Below are positions 21,078 through 31,262 of a stretch of DNA of 43,989 nucleotides, piece after piece. The translations under genes and the position numbers were made by a program. A model generated the notes under the pieces. That model ran no database searches, was not told the DNA's origin, and saw only the letters and a program-made list of their open reading frames with translations. Numbering within the stretch: the stretch's first letter is position 1; each line of letters starts with the position of its first letter. The stretch comes from a virus, in the IMG/VR virus record IMGVR_UViG_3300020146_000002, positions 1 through 43,989 of that record. The stretch is one strand, 5' to 3'.

Positions 21078-21988
21078 GCTAGATAAACCTTCTCAACGTT
21101 CAACGCGTCGATGGCCGACAGTCTTCCGAATTGAAATGGCCGCACAACGGCAAGCAGATTTTCGGCAATGCGGATTGAGAATCCGTGTATCAGTGGCCAG
21201 ATAGTATACGTCTCCAGTTCAAGCACTGGTTCGGGAAATGCGGGCGACACGGTATAGAAGTGAGTTGTTGTATCTACGGCTGCTATCGTCCGGGCGATGC
21301 CGTCATTGTCGCCTGATGTCATCTCGATAACGCCGCCGACATATGCCGCTATCGCCGCCGACGATTCAATAATGGTTGTTGATGCCGCAGAACCTGCCGG
21401 AACTGAAGACGTGGCACGAAGGCTGCCGATATTCGCCTGCCATTTGTTATAGCCTAGGGTGTCTCCGGCATTCCAGTTTCTGTCTACTGACGTTACTTGC
21501 GCGCCGTGGCCGCCGGATACGATCCCTGCTAATGCGCCGGTTTGTAACGGCTTGGTGTTATACGTCACCGCGTCAGCGTCCCACGGTTCAAGACAAATGC
21601 CAATCTGCACGGCCACCGCCACCGGCCAAGACAAATCATCGCGTCGCGTGTAAAGTGCAATCGTCGGAATCGAAGCGAAGAGCGAAAACGGGTCATTGTA
21701 GGCCGTGAATGGACTGATGCGGCATAGAATTTCGTCGCCGTAGGTTTGCGATGATGCCGTTTCGATTGGCCCTTTGTTGTCTGCGAATACGGTATCTGGC
21801 GACGCAAGCTTAACGACGTTGTAGGCAGTGATTGGAACATTGGGGTCGCTGCCTGCGCCTAGAATCACAGGCTTTTGCGTCTGCATCATGCCGAACGGCC
21901 CGGACTGCTGCGCATCGAACGCGCGCACACCCGACGAGCGGCGGCGGCGATTGTCCGTCCATCTGGAGTGGTATGGGTAGCGCGACAT
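21074..21988 (-). CDS. DNRLRE-like tail protein, 304 aa
   Basis: LEPWDADAVTYNTKPL fits the same DNRLRE-like signature as its neighbour, in a beta-rich context. The N-terminus is basic (YHSRWTDNRRRRSSG) and probably docks on the tail. A Gly/Thr/Ala-rich middle (MTSGDNDGIARTIAAVDTTT) is typical of virion fibre proteins. Coupled at both ends. Confidence 0.6.
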   Translation of the reverse strand: MSRYPYHSRWTDNRRRRSSGVRAFDAQQSGPFGMMQTQKPVILGAGSDPNVPITAYNVVKLASPDTVFADNKGPIETASSQTYGDEILCRISPFTAYNDPFSLFASIPTIALYTRRDDLSWPVAVAVQIGICLEPWDADAVTYNTKPLQTGALAGIVSGGHGAQVTSVDRNWNAGDTLGYNKWQANIGSLRATSSVPAGSAASTTIIESSAAIAAYVGGVIEMTSGDNDGIARTIAAVDTTTHFYTVSPAFPEPVLELETYTIWPLIHGFSIRIAENLLAVVRPFQFGRLSAIDALNVEKVYLA

Positions 21989-24708
21989 TAAATCTCCGGC
22001 GGTTGGGCTGCTGCCAGTTCCACCGTCATTTCCTGCGAGTTGTGAGCCAGCACCACCCGCTGCACCACGGAGCCAATCTTAAGAACGCGGTCGCCCTTGA
22101 TGACTTCAGGCAAGCCAACGCCCGGACGCACAGCGGGAATCAGACGCGGGAAGATAATCGAGCCCGCGCTTTCCACTCTGCGCACATCTCGCAAGCGCGC
22201 TTTCGCATGTTCCGGCAGGCGTCCGACAGCCGCGCTAACCTTGTCGGTGAATAGTTCGCTGCCCGCCGTCGCTTTATCGGGAAAGTTGCGATACGCCTCG
22301 GGGATCTGCTGTCCCACGGGATAACTCTGGTAACGCAGCCATTCCACGTAATCCAGTTCGTCAGCTAGGACGGTGTAAGTGTAAGTGTTCTCACTCCCGT
22401 TGAACGCGCCGCCCGCCACGCGCCCCGCCGTCTTATTGGGGTCTGCGTCGTCTTTGCCCTTAGGCGACAAGCCCGACATGCGCCAGTCCAGTTCAATCGC
22501 CAGCGTGGCGCGGATGTTGACTGCTTCCAGATATTCGCCTTCGTAGGTTGTGCCGCCGTCCGATTTCCAGGTGATGCCGGATTGCAAGTCGCGCAACGCT
22601 GACAAAGTGAAGTAGCTGCCGTCTGCGCTCAACTGCAGGTTGTCGTATTGCGTCGCCACTTCCCATCCGTCATCTGATGCCTGATATTCAATCGTGATGG
22701 GGCGGTGCGTAAAGTTGCGCGGGTTGTTGCCCTGCATTGAGTAGCCAGTTATCAACGTGGGGCGAATGCGCGGATGTGCGCGGGCTACTAGCGTATTGGC
22801 ATGCTTCGTTCCTGCCAGCCGCGCCATGTAAGTTTTCTTTACCCGATAGGCAGCGAACACGAGAGGCCACAGGCTGCAGGCTTCTTTGAATGCTGCTTCT
22901 GTGTCACCTTCTGCTGTGACGTAAGCTTTGAACGCAGCCTCGTCATCGGCAGACCACGCCGCCTCAAGGTAGCCGCCGCCGTAATCGTCATCGGCTTTCA
23001 TGCTGAAGATGGATTCATAAACAGGTGCGTCGCCGACAACGCAGACATTATGGAAAAAGTTTTCGATTGATTCCGTCACGGTGCCACCCACGACGCACGC
23101 TTCATTCATCGCGGCGTCTAGCCCGTAGCCATAGAGCTTAGGCACAATGAACCCGTCGCCCTGCACGGGTCCGCTCATGTCCAGAATTTGCAGCGTGCTA
23201 CCGTCGCCTGCAGGCTTGCCATTGGCGAGTTGTTGCAGTGTCTGCCCGAGGTTTTGAACCATGCCCGGAGCACCGCCGCCGACGCCTACAGCATCACCAG
23301 CGCCACCGCCGCCGGCAATCGCACCATTAGCCGTAGTGTAGCGTCCGGGGCTGCCCGTCAACGCCACGCCCATTGCCGAGGCGTACTGCTTGAAATACTC
23401 CTCAAACTTTTCGCGCAATTCGGATGCGCTGCCTGCGTCCGTAATCGACAGAAGGGCGAGTTGATTCTTAATGTAGGTGCCCATCTCGTTGACGGCATTC
23501 TGCGCAGCGCCGTTGTAGGGTGCGCCGAGTTGCCGAACGTAGTCCGACATGGCCGTATCAAGCGTAGCCGTGGCCGTGTTCAATGCCGTTTCGAACGCCG
23601 TAAAGCCGCTTTCAAACTCCGTTGCGAGCGTTGACATCTGCCCATCAAACGCCGTCGCCAGTGTCGCGTAAAGCCCACTAGGATCCGCCGCGAGCAATCC
23701 GCCGGCAACGTCGTTTTCGTTATCCCCCGCCTTGCTGCCGCCTGGAGCACAATAGAGTTCATACGGGCCGGCGCGGGAAATGACGCGAGTAAGCGCGGCA
23801 TCCAAAGACAATCCTTCGCATGAAACGTTATGCAGCGTCCGCGAGCCGCCTTTAGAACCGAGCACCTGTCCAAGTCCTGCAGGCCATGTAAGGCCACGTC
23901 CGACAATCTGTGTCCCGTAGTCCGCCGCACTTGCCGGCCTGCCCTTCTTCGCTCCAAGATAGTGCATGTCGCGTAGGTATTCGATGGCGTCGTTTACCCG
24001 CCAGCGTCGCGCGCGGGTTGTGGCGTATCCGGGCGAGGGCTCGCCATTGCTTTGCTTTGATTCACTTCCGCCATGCACGCCGCTGGTGCTGCTAACGCGC
24101 CAGCCGTAGTTGGGACAAGGGGCGAAGCGTGGTCCGTATGGCGTATCTAAGCAGGTGTTGTAGCCAAACATGTTGAACACAAGGGGCTCGTTGGTCACAA
24201 GTCCGTAGCGACTGTGTTCCGGGTCGTACTGTGCCTGCCCAAAGCATGTCACGCGCGACAGCATCCACTTATCACAGTAAATCGTCACCACGATTGCATC
24301 GTTCTTGATGTCGTGCGCTACGTTAATGGTAGTGCCATTCAGCAGCGGGACACGCTTGCCAGAGTAGGACAGAAACACGCTACACCGCGTATTCAAAAGT
24401 ATCTTTGCAGCGGGTCCGTTGGAAATGGCTGCTACTGCAAACGCCGCCTCGTCGTATTTCGTCGGGCCAAAGTTCGCCATTGGGATAGTGATAATGGCAT
24501 AACTGGGATTCTTGCCCGACTGTAAGACGATGCGCTCCGCAATGCGGATTTCCGTGGCAAACTCTTCGCCGTAGTTGCCGGAGCCGTCGCCAAACTCTGC
24601 CGACAGTGGGTTGATATTGCTGGCGTTGCCAAGCGTGAACGACGCAAGCAGCATTTCGACGCTCTTGTCCTTACCGCTTGGGATTGCCACCTGGGCTTTA
24701 TTTGCCAC
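21988..24708 (-). CDS. Large tail-tip / baseplate-like protein, 906 aa
   Basis: Largest gene of the window, downstream of the tail fibre genes in the usual tail-tip position. The first 200 residues are beta-rich with regular strands, compatible with a hub-like domain. The middle (about 330-500) is Gly/Ala-rich and helical, perhaps an extended shaft. The last 150 residues are structured again. No enzymatic motif is seen. Overlaps the upstream gene by 11 bp. Confidence 0.6.
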   Translation of the reverse strand: MANKAQVAIPSGKDKSVEMLLASFTLGNASNINPLSAEFGDGSGNYGEEFATEIRIAERIVLQSGKNPSYAIITIPMANFGPTKYDEAAFAVAAISNGPAAKILLNTRCSVFLSYSGKRVPLLNGTTINVAHDIKNDAIVVTIYCDKWMLSRVTCFGQAQYDPEHSRYGLVTNEPLVFNMFGYNTCLDTPYGPRFAPCPNYGWRVSSTSGVHGGSESKQSNGEPSPGYATTRARRWRVNDAIEYLRDMHYLGAKKGRPASAADYGTQIVGRGLTWPAGLGQVLGSKGGSRTLHNVSCEGLSLDAALTRVISRAGPYELYCAPGGSKAGDNENDVAGGLLAADPSGLYATLATAFDGQMSTLATEFESGFTAFETALNTATATLDTAMSDYVRQLGAPYNGAAQNAVNEMGTYIKNQLALLSITDAGSASELREKFEEYFKQYASAMGVALTGSPGRYTTANGAIAGGGGAGDAVGVGGGAPGMVQNLGQTLQQLANGKPAGDGSTLQILDMSGPVQGDGFIVPKLYGYGLDAAMNEACVVGGTVTESIENFFHNVCVVGDAPVYESIFSMKADDDYGGGYLEAAWSADDEAAFKAYVTAEGDTEAAFKEACSLWPLVFAAYRVKKTYMARLAGTKHANTLVARAHPRIRPTLITGYSMQGNNPRNFTHRPITIEYQASDDGWEVATQYDNLQLSADGSYFTLSALRDLQSGITWKSDGGTTYEGEYLEAVNIRATLAIELDWRMSGLSPKGKDDADPNKTAGRVAGGAFNGSENTYTYTVLADELDYVEWLRYQSYPVGQQIPEAYRNFPDKATAGSELFTDKVSAAVGRLPEHAKARLRDVRRVESAGSIIFPRLIPAVRPGVGLPEVIKGDRVLKIGSVVQRVVLAHNSQEMTVELAAAQPPEI

Positions 24709-26287
24709 GTATCACCTTAGCCTTTGGATTAAGCACAGCCCCCGGTGCAGTCCCATCAAGATAGATAATGTATTCGCTGTAGGACTTTGAACGCGCGCCC
24801 GCTGCTGTTCGCCCAACGACTGCAAGGCGATACCACCCCGCGCCGCCGGCCGTGGTGGAAACCGTCTTGCGCTGCACGCCTGCTACTGCCGCGTCCAGAT
24901 TGGCGCTTGCCGTGGGTGATGTCAGGGTGATGGATGACGCCAGCGCCACGAGGTACAGGTCCACAATCGTAGCCGCTGCCGCTTTGTCGTTGTCCAGAAT
25001 CGCCGCCAATACCGTGACGGTTAAACCGCTCGTGACGGTAATCTCTTCAACACTGGCGCGGTTGGGGCGGGGCGGAACGATTGCGCCCGCTGCGTTCAAT
25101 TCCACAATAAATTCCGTATCGGTTTGTTCCTGCACTGCCGCCTTAGTCGCCCGCACAATGACGCGTACTTTGCCCGGATAGCCAGTTACTGCGGCAAGGA
25201 CTTGCGACGTAGCATTGAGCGCCGTGGTAATTGGTGCTGGTGTGGCAAAGTTGCCGAGGTTCACGGGATAATTCACTGGCGACGAATAGACGGTAAACGT
25301 GCAGCCCGTTTCGCCTACCGTCCAGTTAACCGTTAGCGCCGTCGCATCGCCCGTAATACTGGTAATCGTCGGGGCTGCTGGCGGGGCTTTGATTGTCTTG
25401 GCTACCGTTACTGGCAAGGATGCCGTTTGCACCGTGCCGCCGTCGTCAATCGTCAGCACGTTCCAGTTGTACGCGCCCGCTCCGAGCACAGGAGTTAGCA
25501 CGGTGAAATCGTCGCTGCCGTTGTCATACGCGGTTAGTTCTGCCGTGCGCGGAAACGATAGCGCCGATGTGGAATAGTGAATCTGATAGGCAGCGGGCCA
25601 GCGTAGTTCAATGAATGCCGTACCGGGATTGACTTCGCCCGTGTATGTCAGTGTGCAAGCTACGCTCAATTCCGAGTTGTTGAGTTCCGTGCAGGAAACC
25701 GCACCGTCACCCGTGCGCGAGCCTTCCGCCACGAGCGTAGTTCCGCACCACCAGCGCACAATTCTGTCACCACCCACGGCGATAATCTGATAGTGCAGCT
25801 TGCCGCGTGTCGGCTTGTTCGTCTTGGCAACGTTGACGCCGCGTTTCGCGCCCGTCACGGTGATACTAGAGATTTGCGAGTCACCACGTACCGATGTCAG
25901 CGTGTATGGCGCAGTCCATGTGAACTGCAGCCGCTTGGCCGTGAGCGCATCTTCTTCTTCAGCGTAGGCCGATGGTGTATAGCCTTCTCCGAACGACTCC
26001 ACAGGAAACGACGCCCATAGTCCGGCGTCCTCAAGAAAGAACGAAGCGTTGCCCGTGGTGCCGGGATTCAAAAGCAGCACTTCGTTGTAGGGTTCAAACG
26101 CTTCGAGGTACTTATTGATTCCGGTGTAAACGCCGTTCACGTGGGGCGCGTAGTAGCGTTCGTAATACTGCGGATGTGGAACCGCGCGCGCGCGAATAGA
26201 CGATGCGCCGACGTAATCCACCTTCGTGCTGAGGATTTGCGCCTCGGTTGGGCCGGGTGCTTGAGTGGTTGGGCCGCCGGGAACCAT
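24698..26287 (-). CDS. Tail protein with Ig/fibronectin-like repeats, 529 aa
   Basis: Beta-rich. PPAAPTITSITGDATALTVNW and the following block have the strand pattern of fibronectin type III/Ig domains, preceded by other beta-sandwich-like segments. Such domains decorate phage tails. The N-terminal 100 residues (ARAVPHPQYYERYYAPHVNG) likely attach to the tail. Confidence 0.6.
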   Translation of the reverse strand: MVPGGPTTQAPGPTEAQILSTKVDYVGASSIRARAVPHPQYYERYYAPHVNGVYTGINKYLEAFEPYNEVLLLNPGTTGNASFFLEDAGLWASFPVESFGEGYTPSAYAEEEDALTAKRLQFTWTAPYTLTSVRGDSQISSITVTGAKRGVNVAKTNKPTRGKLHYQIIAVGGDRIVRWWCGTTLVAEGSRTGDGAVSCTELNNSELSVACTLTYTGEVNPGTAFIELRWPAAYQIHYSTSALSFPRTAELTAYDNGSDDFTVLTPVLGAGAYNWNVLTIDDGGTVQTASLPVTVAKTIKAPPAAPTITSITGDATALTVNWTVGETGCTFTVYSSPVNYPVNLGNFATPAPITTALNATSQVLAAVTGYPGKVRVIVRATKAAVQEQTDTEFIVELNAAGAIVPPRPNRASVEEITVTSGLTVTVLAAILDNDKAAAATIVDLYLVALASSITLTSPTASANLDAAVAGVQRKTVSTTAGGAGWYRLAVVGRTAAGARSKSYSEYIIYLDGTAPGAVLNPKAKVIRGK

Positions 26288-26291
26288 TTAT

Positions 26292-26606
26292 CTATTTCCA
26301 CGTGTCTTGAATGGCCTGAATGCCAGCATCAAACACAGTCTTTACATTCGCCGGAACATTGGCGTATCCGAAGCGCGCGACCAGCGCCTGCGCCGCCTGA
26401 AACTTCGGCGTCGTTAACACGGAGAGCTTGGCCACCTTCTGATCTTCCGTGTCCGACGGATCATGCGCAGCAACAATTGTTGCGGTCTGCGTTCGCTGCG
26501 CAGCCGTGGCTTCATCCTTGAATCTGACTTCGCCATTTGAGTTGCAGCCGATGATCGGAATGCCTGCGGCTACAAGTTCGTCGTGGAGTTTCGTTGCGTT
26601 TATCAT
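26292..26606 (-). CDS. Hypothetical tail-fibre-associated protein, 104 aa
   Basis: ATG at 26606 overlaps the TGA of the fibre gene (ATGA). Helical and soluble, with a short N-terminal MINATKLHDELVAAGIP. Its place directly after the fibre gene suggests an assembly or tail accessory protein. Contains no known motif. Confidence 0.55.
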   Translation of the reverse strand: MINATKLHDELVAAGIPIIGCNSNGEVRFKDEATAAQRTQTATIVAAHDPSDTEDQKVAKLSVLTTPKFQAAQALVARFGYANVPANVKTVFDAGIQAIQDTWK

Positions 26607-28339
26607 CCCCAAATTTCCCCTTGAAGTCCTGACAGCACGAGGTCAGCAGTGCCAATATCGCCGTAGAATGTTGCTGTCGCGCCTTGCGGACGTTGCAGCA
26701 TTTGGAGGTAGTGAAAGCCGATTCCGGGGTATCCTTTATACTGCGCGGATAGCGGCATGATGCGCCCCGTCGCGTCGTGGTTGGCGTAATTTTTGATGCC
26801 TGCGCTATTTACAGTAGTCGAATCCAGGCCGATGCCGATGGCTATGCCGGTGGTGCCAGTGCTGTTTAATGCTGATGCCAGAAACAACGCCTCTACTGCT
26901 TCATCGCCGATAGGACAGAGAATATTTACGCGGCCTGTGCCCGCCGTTGTGCCGCCATTCCACGGTTCAAATGCTGACGCCATGCTTGTCCAAGAGTCGG
27001 TAGTGTCGATTGCACGGAAAGGACGCGGCTGTTTGTTGTAGTAATTAATCAACGTGCGTCGCGCTACGCTGTCGTCTACCGTCGTCGTGGTTTCCGTGCG
27101 GAATGTTCCGAGATAGCGCCGAGCAGGTGTCCCGTCCTGCACCAAGACTCCATCCTGAGTAGCAAGTGCTGTGGCTCGCGTGGTGCCTGTAGACCACGCC
27201 ACAAACACAAGCGTCAGAGTTCCGGCATTGTCGTAAATGAAAACATCATACGGCAAGTCGTCTGACAGAGTGCCCAGTGCAAGTGAAATCTCAGTTAGCG
27301 CATAGAGCTTCCAGCGAGTGCCATCATAAAGCGAAATGCGATTGCCTTTGTACGGTGTGAAGTAGATTGTTGTCGCGCCAGTTACATCGGTAGTAGTTAC
27401 CGGCACCCCTGATGTCAGCGTCAAACGCCCCTGCACAATTCCCTGCAAGCCGTAGCCGAGTAGCCGATTTGCACTGAGTTTCTTGTTCTTGTTTGAATCG
27501 CTCGCGTCGGACAGCGGAATTACATCATCCAGTGCCAAGTCGATTTCGGTCAGCGCGGAATGATTGTTGAAGCCCACTGCCGTGCCAATGCGCATCAGCG
27601 CTTCGCCGTCGTTGGCGGCGGCAATGTCCGCAGGATTTCCTGTTGAGTTTGCACTACGCCCAATGACTGATAACGCCGCACTTTCACGCAGCATCGCATC
27701 ACTGATATGGTCGTTTGGGATGGCGTGAACGTGGTCGCGTCGTGCCACGAAATTACTGGTGCCATCTGCGGCAGTGCCGATGTTCGCCGGGTCGCCCTCT
27801 GCGTCGTTAAAGAACAAACTGGCGAGATTGGCCCAAAGACCATCGGCTACAAGCAACGCCTCCGTGGTGGAACTGGCGACGCCTACAACTTTAGCAACTG
27901 TGCCCGCTGAAGCTGAATAACTGCCCGCATCTGTCAGATAGACGGGGCTGCCAGCGGTTAAGCCCGACAAGCCAGAGACATAGAGATAATGCGAAATATG
28001 GCACGTTGTTGTAGTCGGCTTAGAGCGCACAAAACCAACTACCTTGGCATTGGCAGCCGTAGTGGCAAGTGCTTGCGTAACGGTATTGTTTCCGCTGATG
28101 CGTACAGGTTCGCCGACTGCATCGCCCGTTCCGCAAGTATAGGTCTGCCGGTAGCCTTTCGATGCGACGGAGCCTTTGATTAACGCAAGGATTTCGTCTT
28201 GCACGGGCTTAAAGAAATGCAGCGACGACACAAAACCGGGGCTATGAACAAGCGGAGACTCGCCGGGATCGTCGAAATCTACGCCTTCGTACTCGTCTTC
28301 GAGTGCGTCGTCTGATGTCGGTTCGTAATTGATTGCCAC
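26603..28339 (-). CDS. Tail fibre / receptor-binding-like protein, 578 aa
   Basis: N-terminal 60 residues acidic (DDALEDEYEGVDFDDPGE), then several hundred residues of beta-rich, Gly/Thr/Ala repeats such as SGLTAGSPVYLTDAGSYSAS. HVHAIPNDHISDAMLRESAA is a helix-turn common in fibre shafts. The C-terminus (YPGIGFHYLQMLQR) is probably the receptor-contact head. Function inferred from composition and position. Confidence 0.6.
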   Translation of the reverse strand: MAINYEPTSDDALEDEYEGVDFDDPGESPLVHSPGFVSSLHFFKPVQDEILALIKGSVASKGYRQTYTCGTGDAVGEPVRISGNNTVTQALATTAANAKVVGFVRSKPTTTTCHISHYLYVSGLSGLTAGSPVYLTDAGSYSASAGTVAKVVGVASSTTEALLVADGLWANLASLFFNDAEGDPANIGTAADGTSNFVARRDHVHAIPNDHISDAMLRESAALSVIGRSANSTGNPADIAAANDGEALMRIGTAVGFNNHSALTEIDLALDDVIPLSDASDSNKNKKLSANRLLGYGLQGIVQGRLTLTSGVPVTTTDVTGATTIYFTPYKGNRISLYDGTRWKLYALTEISLALGTLSDDLPYDVFIYDNAGTLTLVFVAWSTGTTRATALATQDGVLVQDGTPARRYLGTFRTETTTTVDDSVARRTLINYYNKQPRPFRAIDTTDSWTSMASAFEPWNGGTTAGTGRVNILCPIGDEAVEALFLASALNSTGTTGIAIGIGLDSTTVNSAGIKNYANHDATGRIMPLSAQYKGYPGIGFHYLQMLQRPQGATATFYGDIGTADLVLSGLQGEIWG

Positions 28340-28342
28340 TCT

Positions 28343-28798
28343 TTAACTCTCCAAACTCATCTGCCGTATTCGCAGCATCAGGCACGCAAGGATTTTCCCG
28401 TCCAATGTTGACCAGTCCTTAATCTCTCCGCTGCCCCGCACGAGCTTACATCCGGGGCGCGCCGTTCCGCCTGGAATCGTCACGCTGAAACGGCTCGTTG
28501 TCGGCATCGCCGCGAAAAGCGCGTTCTTGCTTGTTTCAATGTCGGACTTGGCAGCACCGATAATCACGATGTCAACGCCGATGTTTCGTCCGCGAAATCC
28601 GCCTTGTTTTGTGCCGACGCCATCAAGCCCTAGGTACGTGATGGGCATTTCCTCGTACTCTGGCGATGCTTCCCACGGAGGTAGCCCGTAAGGCGGAAGC
28701 GCCGTATAGACGCCCGCCGCTGGCGTCGTCACTCCGCCGTTGTAGGCGTGTTCAAGGGACTTGTAAGTTGTGCCGGCAATCGCGGTATCTGTCGCCAC
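28343..28798 (-). CDS. Tail protein (distal-tail-like), 151 aa
   Basis: Immediately after the tape-measure candidate, where distal-tail (Dit-like) genes sit in siphoviruses. Beta-rich, with a Gly/Pro-rich opening. No diagnostic motif, so the role is inferred from gene order. The ATG starts at the upstream stop. Confidence 0.5.
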   Translation of the reverse strand: MATDTAIAGTTYKSLEHAYNGGVTTPAAGVYTALPPYGLPPWEASPEYEEMPITYLGLDGVGTKQGGFRGRNIGVDIVIIGAAKSDIETSKNALFAAMPTTSRFSVTIPGGTARPGCKLVRGSGEIKDWSTLDGKILACLMLRIRQMSLES

Positions 28799-29829
28799 TA
28801 GTCACCAGTCCTTAGCGAGCCGCGCTTATTATGCAGTTGGGTGTATTCGGCATTGAAGCGTTTAACGTTCTGAGCGCGTAGGTACTGCTCGCCGGGGGTG
28901 CCCTGAGCCACCATTACCTTGTATGCCTCCGCACGTCCTGCCGGGGACATGTCAGCAACAGACGCCTCCTGTTCGCGCTGAGCACGCGCAAGATCGCCCA
29001 TTCCTGCGGCTTTGTATGCCGCCTCGGTGTGCGCGATCAGCTTCGCCGACTCTTCCTTAAATTTTGCCTCCGCCTTTTCGTCGATGTCTTCAATGCGAGA
29101 CGTTACGCCAATAGCGTCTGTAACCCCCTTTAAAGAGAAGCCCGCTACCGATGTGTTAAACAGGCGCGAATCTTGAACGAAATTATCGAAAGCGCCCAAG
29201 CCTTGAACCGCCTCGCGTTTGTATCCCCCTTGAAGCTTCTCCGACTTTTTCATCGTGGCTCTATCGCCGTTGAAGTCTTCCAGCGCGCGTAGAGATTCAA
29301 ACGCGCTGTACTTCGCCTTGCTGCTACGCTCAATTCCCTTCATTCCTGCGTCGTACTCGTTGGCAGCAAACGCCAGTAGCGCTAACGGTGTTGCGGCACC
29401 GCCGATAAATCCGCCCTTGCCGCGCGCCAATCCCGATGCACTACGCAACGCCTCTGCAGCGCCTGCCGCGCCACCCTGCGACAAGCCGCTTGCAATACCG
29501 CCAACATCCCTAGCGTCATTAATTCCGCCTCGGATACCGCCGCCGAAATTGCCGCCGCGCGCTGTCTGTGTGGTGTTGAAAGACATCCCGCCACCGCCGC
29601 GTGACAATCCGCTAGGGCTGCCGCCCCTACCAGCGCGCAACTGGTCAACCTTGGCATAGGCTTCGTTCAGGCGCTTGAATTGCCGCTCAACATCGCCGCC
29701 CGTTTTGACGGCATCCTGCAGGTCTTTCTTAATTTGGCGTACTTCTGCCTTGGCAACCTTGATGCGCTGTTCCGTCGTCTCTACGCCGTCAAGCGTGACA
29801 CGTAGGCCGATTGCGGGTGAACTGCCCAT
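28798..29829 (-). CDS. Tape-measure-like protein, 343 aa
   Basis: Gly/Ala/Ser-rich with a helical, charged start (about 20-65, QRIKVAKAEVRQIKKDLQDA) and a flexible Gly-rich middle (GGGMSFNTTQTARGGNFGGG), plus a longer helical C-terminus. Position between tail tube and tail tip fits a tape measure. At about 0.15 nm per residue, 343 residues suggest a tail near 50 nm, i.e. short. Confidence 0.5.
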   Translation of the reverse strand: MGSSPAIGLRVTLDGVETTEQRIKVAKAEVRQIKKDLQDAVKTGGDVERQFKRLNEAYAKVDQLRAGRGGSPSGLSRGGGGMSFNTTQTARGGNFGGGIRGGINDARDVGGIASGLSQGGAAGAAEALRSASGLARGKGGFIGGAATPLALLAFAANEYDAGMKGIERSSKAKYSAFESLRALEDFNGDRATMKKSEKLQGGYKREAVQGLGAFDNFVQDSRLFNTSVAGFSLKGVTDAIGVTSRIEDIDEKAEAKFKEESAKLIAHTEAAYKAAGMGDLARAQREQEASVADMSPAGRAEAYKVMVAQGTPGEQYLRAQNVKRFNAEYTQLHNKRGSLRTGD

Positions 29830-29830
29830 A

Positions 29831-30535
29831 TCAATTCCCTTTCACCCGTTGCCCGAGGTCTGCTTTAATCAGTGACGTAAACTTTTCCTGTAAGGCCGCA
29901 ATATCGCCCGGAAGAAACTCGAAGAAGTTTTTAACCGGAGCTTGCACGCGGATGGTTCCCGCGCTTACGGACTGCAGTCCTTTATCAACCTTGCTCTTGC
30001 GGTTGTCCGTAATCTGGCGCTTGAATATCGCCTTCTTCAACGTTCGTTTTGCGCGGTCGCCAAACTCGCCGGCTGCTTTCTTCCTGCGTCGCATTTCGCC
30101 TGTGGGCAAGTCGCGATAAAGCGAGCCAACCTTCTTGTTTAAGGGCTGATAAACCGCGCCGTATTTCTTGGCTGATGCGCTGGCGTACACGTTGCCCGGT
30201 TCCTTCGTCTCGCCTTTCTTCTTGTCGTACTTAATCCCCGCTGCATATTCGACACGAAAGCCAAACGGCCCCGCGATGATGATTGCCTTGCGCGCCACGG
30301 CGTCTTTCAGCTTGCCCGTCACTTCTCTAAATCCGCTGGCGTCGTATGAGTTCTCCAACGCTTTGCGAACGTCGGGAATCATGGCCTTGGCAGCCTTCTC
30401 CATAATCCTGAGCAAGACAGGCCGAGAAAACCTTGAGGCATACGCCGCTAACTGCCTGTCTACCGAATCGACAGCCGTCCGCGCTCCGTCCATCGCGGAA
30501 ATCACTCGGTTTGCAGACAGCTTTTTCAGCTTCAT
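29831..30535 (-). CDS. Tail/neck assembly protein, 234 aa
   Basis: Start MKLKKLS at 30535 overlaps the upstream stop (TGATG). It has a basic helical N-terminus, then a beta-rich central part (GPFGFRVEYAAGIKYD), then a Lys/Arg-rich helix (RRRKKAAGEFGDRAKRTLKK). Similar in outline to HK97-gp10-like neck proteins, but not proven. Confidence 0.5.
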   Translation of the reverse strand: MKLKKLSANRVISAMDGARTAVDSVDRQLAAYASRFSRPVLLRIMEKAAKAMIPDVRKALENSYDASGFREVTGKLKDAVARKAIIIAGPFGFRVEYAAGIKYDKKKGETKEPGNVYASASAKKYGAVYQPLNKKVGSLYRDLPTGEMRRRKKAAGEFGDRAKRTLKKAIFKRQITDNRKSKVDKGLQSVSAGTIRVQAPVKNFFEFLPGDIAALQEKFTSLIKADLGQRVKGN

Positions 30536-30861
30536 CACGCTTGTTCCCGCACGTCTTCCCACTGCTCAAGGCTATGGAAACTCAGCTTCACCAGCGCGGC
30601 CACGTCCATTAAATCGGCGTCGTTTAGATGCTCGAATTGGCCGCTGCCGAGGCGACAGACGGCAAGTAAATAGCGCCGCACGTCGGGCTTTGCCTCTGCC
30701 TCTGGCGCTTCGTCCAGCCCCATTGCATTTAGACGAATCTTGGCGGCGGCGTAGGGGTCTTTACCTTCTTTGATTGCGGCCTGTGCAGCCTTGGCTAACT
30801 GGACTTCCAGCGGGTTCGCTTTAAAGCCGCCTTCGATGTGTTCGATTGTTTCAGTCGGCAT
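30535..30861 (-). CDS. Tail assembly chaperone-like protein, 108 aa
   Basis: Small helical protein directly between the tail-tube candidate and the assembly and tape-measure genes, the standard place of a siphovirus tail chaperone. No slippery-sequence fusion partner was recognised. Function by position only. Confidence 0.45.
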   Translation of the reverse strand: MPTETIEHIEGGFKANPLEVQLAKAAQAAIKEGKDPYAAAKIRLNAMGLDEAPEAEAKPDVRRYLLAVCRLGSGQFEHLNDADLMDVAALVKLSFHSLEQWEDVREQA

Positions 30862-31262
30862 TAGCTAATCGTCAAAGGGTCTGACGCCAAAGTGCCTTGG
30901 TAAATGAAGGGTTGCCGCCATCGGCTTCCCTCGGGATTGTCGCGGTCAAACTCTTTCGCGTATTCAAACGTGCGCATGTTCGCGAACGTGTAGGTGCGGT
31001 TTGTAGTGCCGTCCATTTTCTTCGTCACAATCACCAGCGAAGCCGCCGCGCCACCCACTGCCCAATTTGGCGCAACGAGGTATTCAACGACGACGATGTA
31101 GCGGCCTTTCTTGACGCCGTGGCATTCTTCGCCGATGACGCCTTCGCCTTGAATCGAAACGACATCCGCCGAGCGCCCGAACTGAAAGCCCGTGCACATG
31201 TCAATCGCGCTGCCGTAAGTGGCAGAAACGAGGAGAAGGTCTGCGCCGCATGGAGTTCCCAT
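30861..31262 (-). CDS. Tail tube-like protein, 133 aa
   Basis: Beta-rich (ADVVSIQGEGVIGEECHGVK, GRYIVVVEYLVAP, ASLVIVTKKMDG). Located before the chaperone and tape measure and after the connector genes, as for a major tail protein. A shorter-than-usual length (133 aa) is noted. Confirmation would need fold prediction. Confidence 0.5.
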   Translation of the reverse strand: MGTPCGADLLLVSATYGSAIDMCTGFQFGRSADVVSIQGEGVIGEECHGVKKGRYIVVVEYLVAPNWAVGGAAASLVIVTKKMDGTTNRTYTFANMRTFEYAKEFDRDNPEGSRWRQPFIYQGTLASDPLTIS

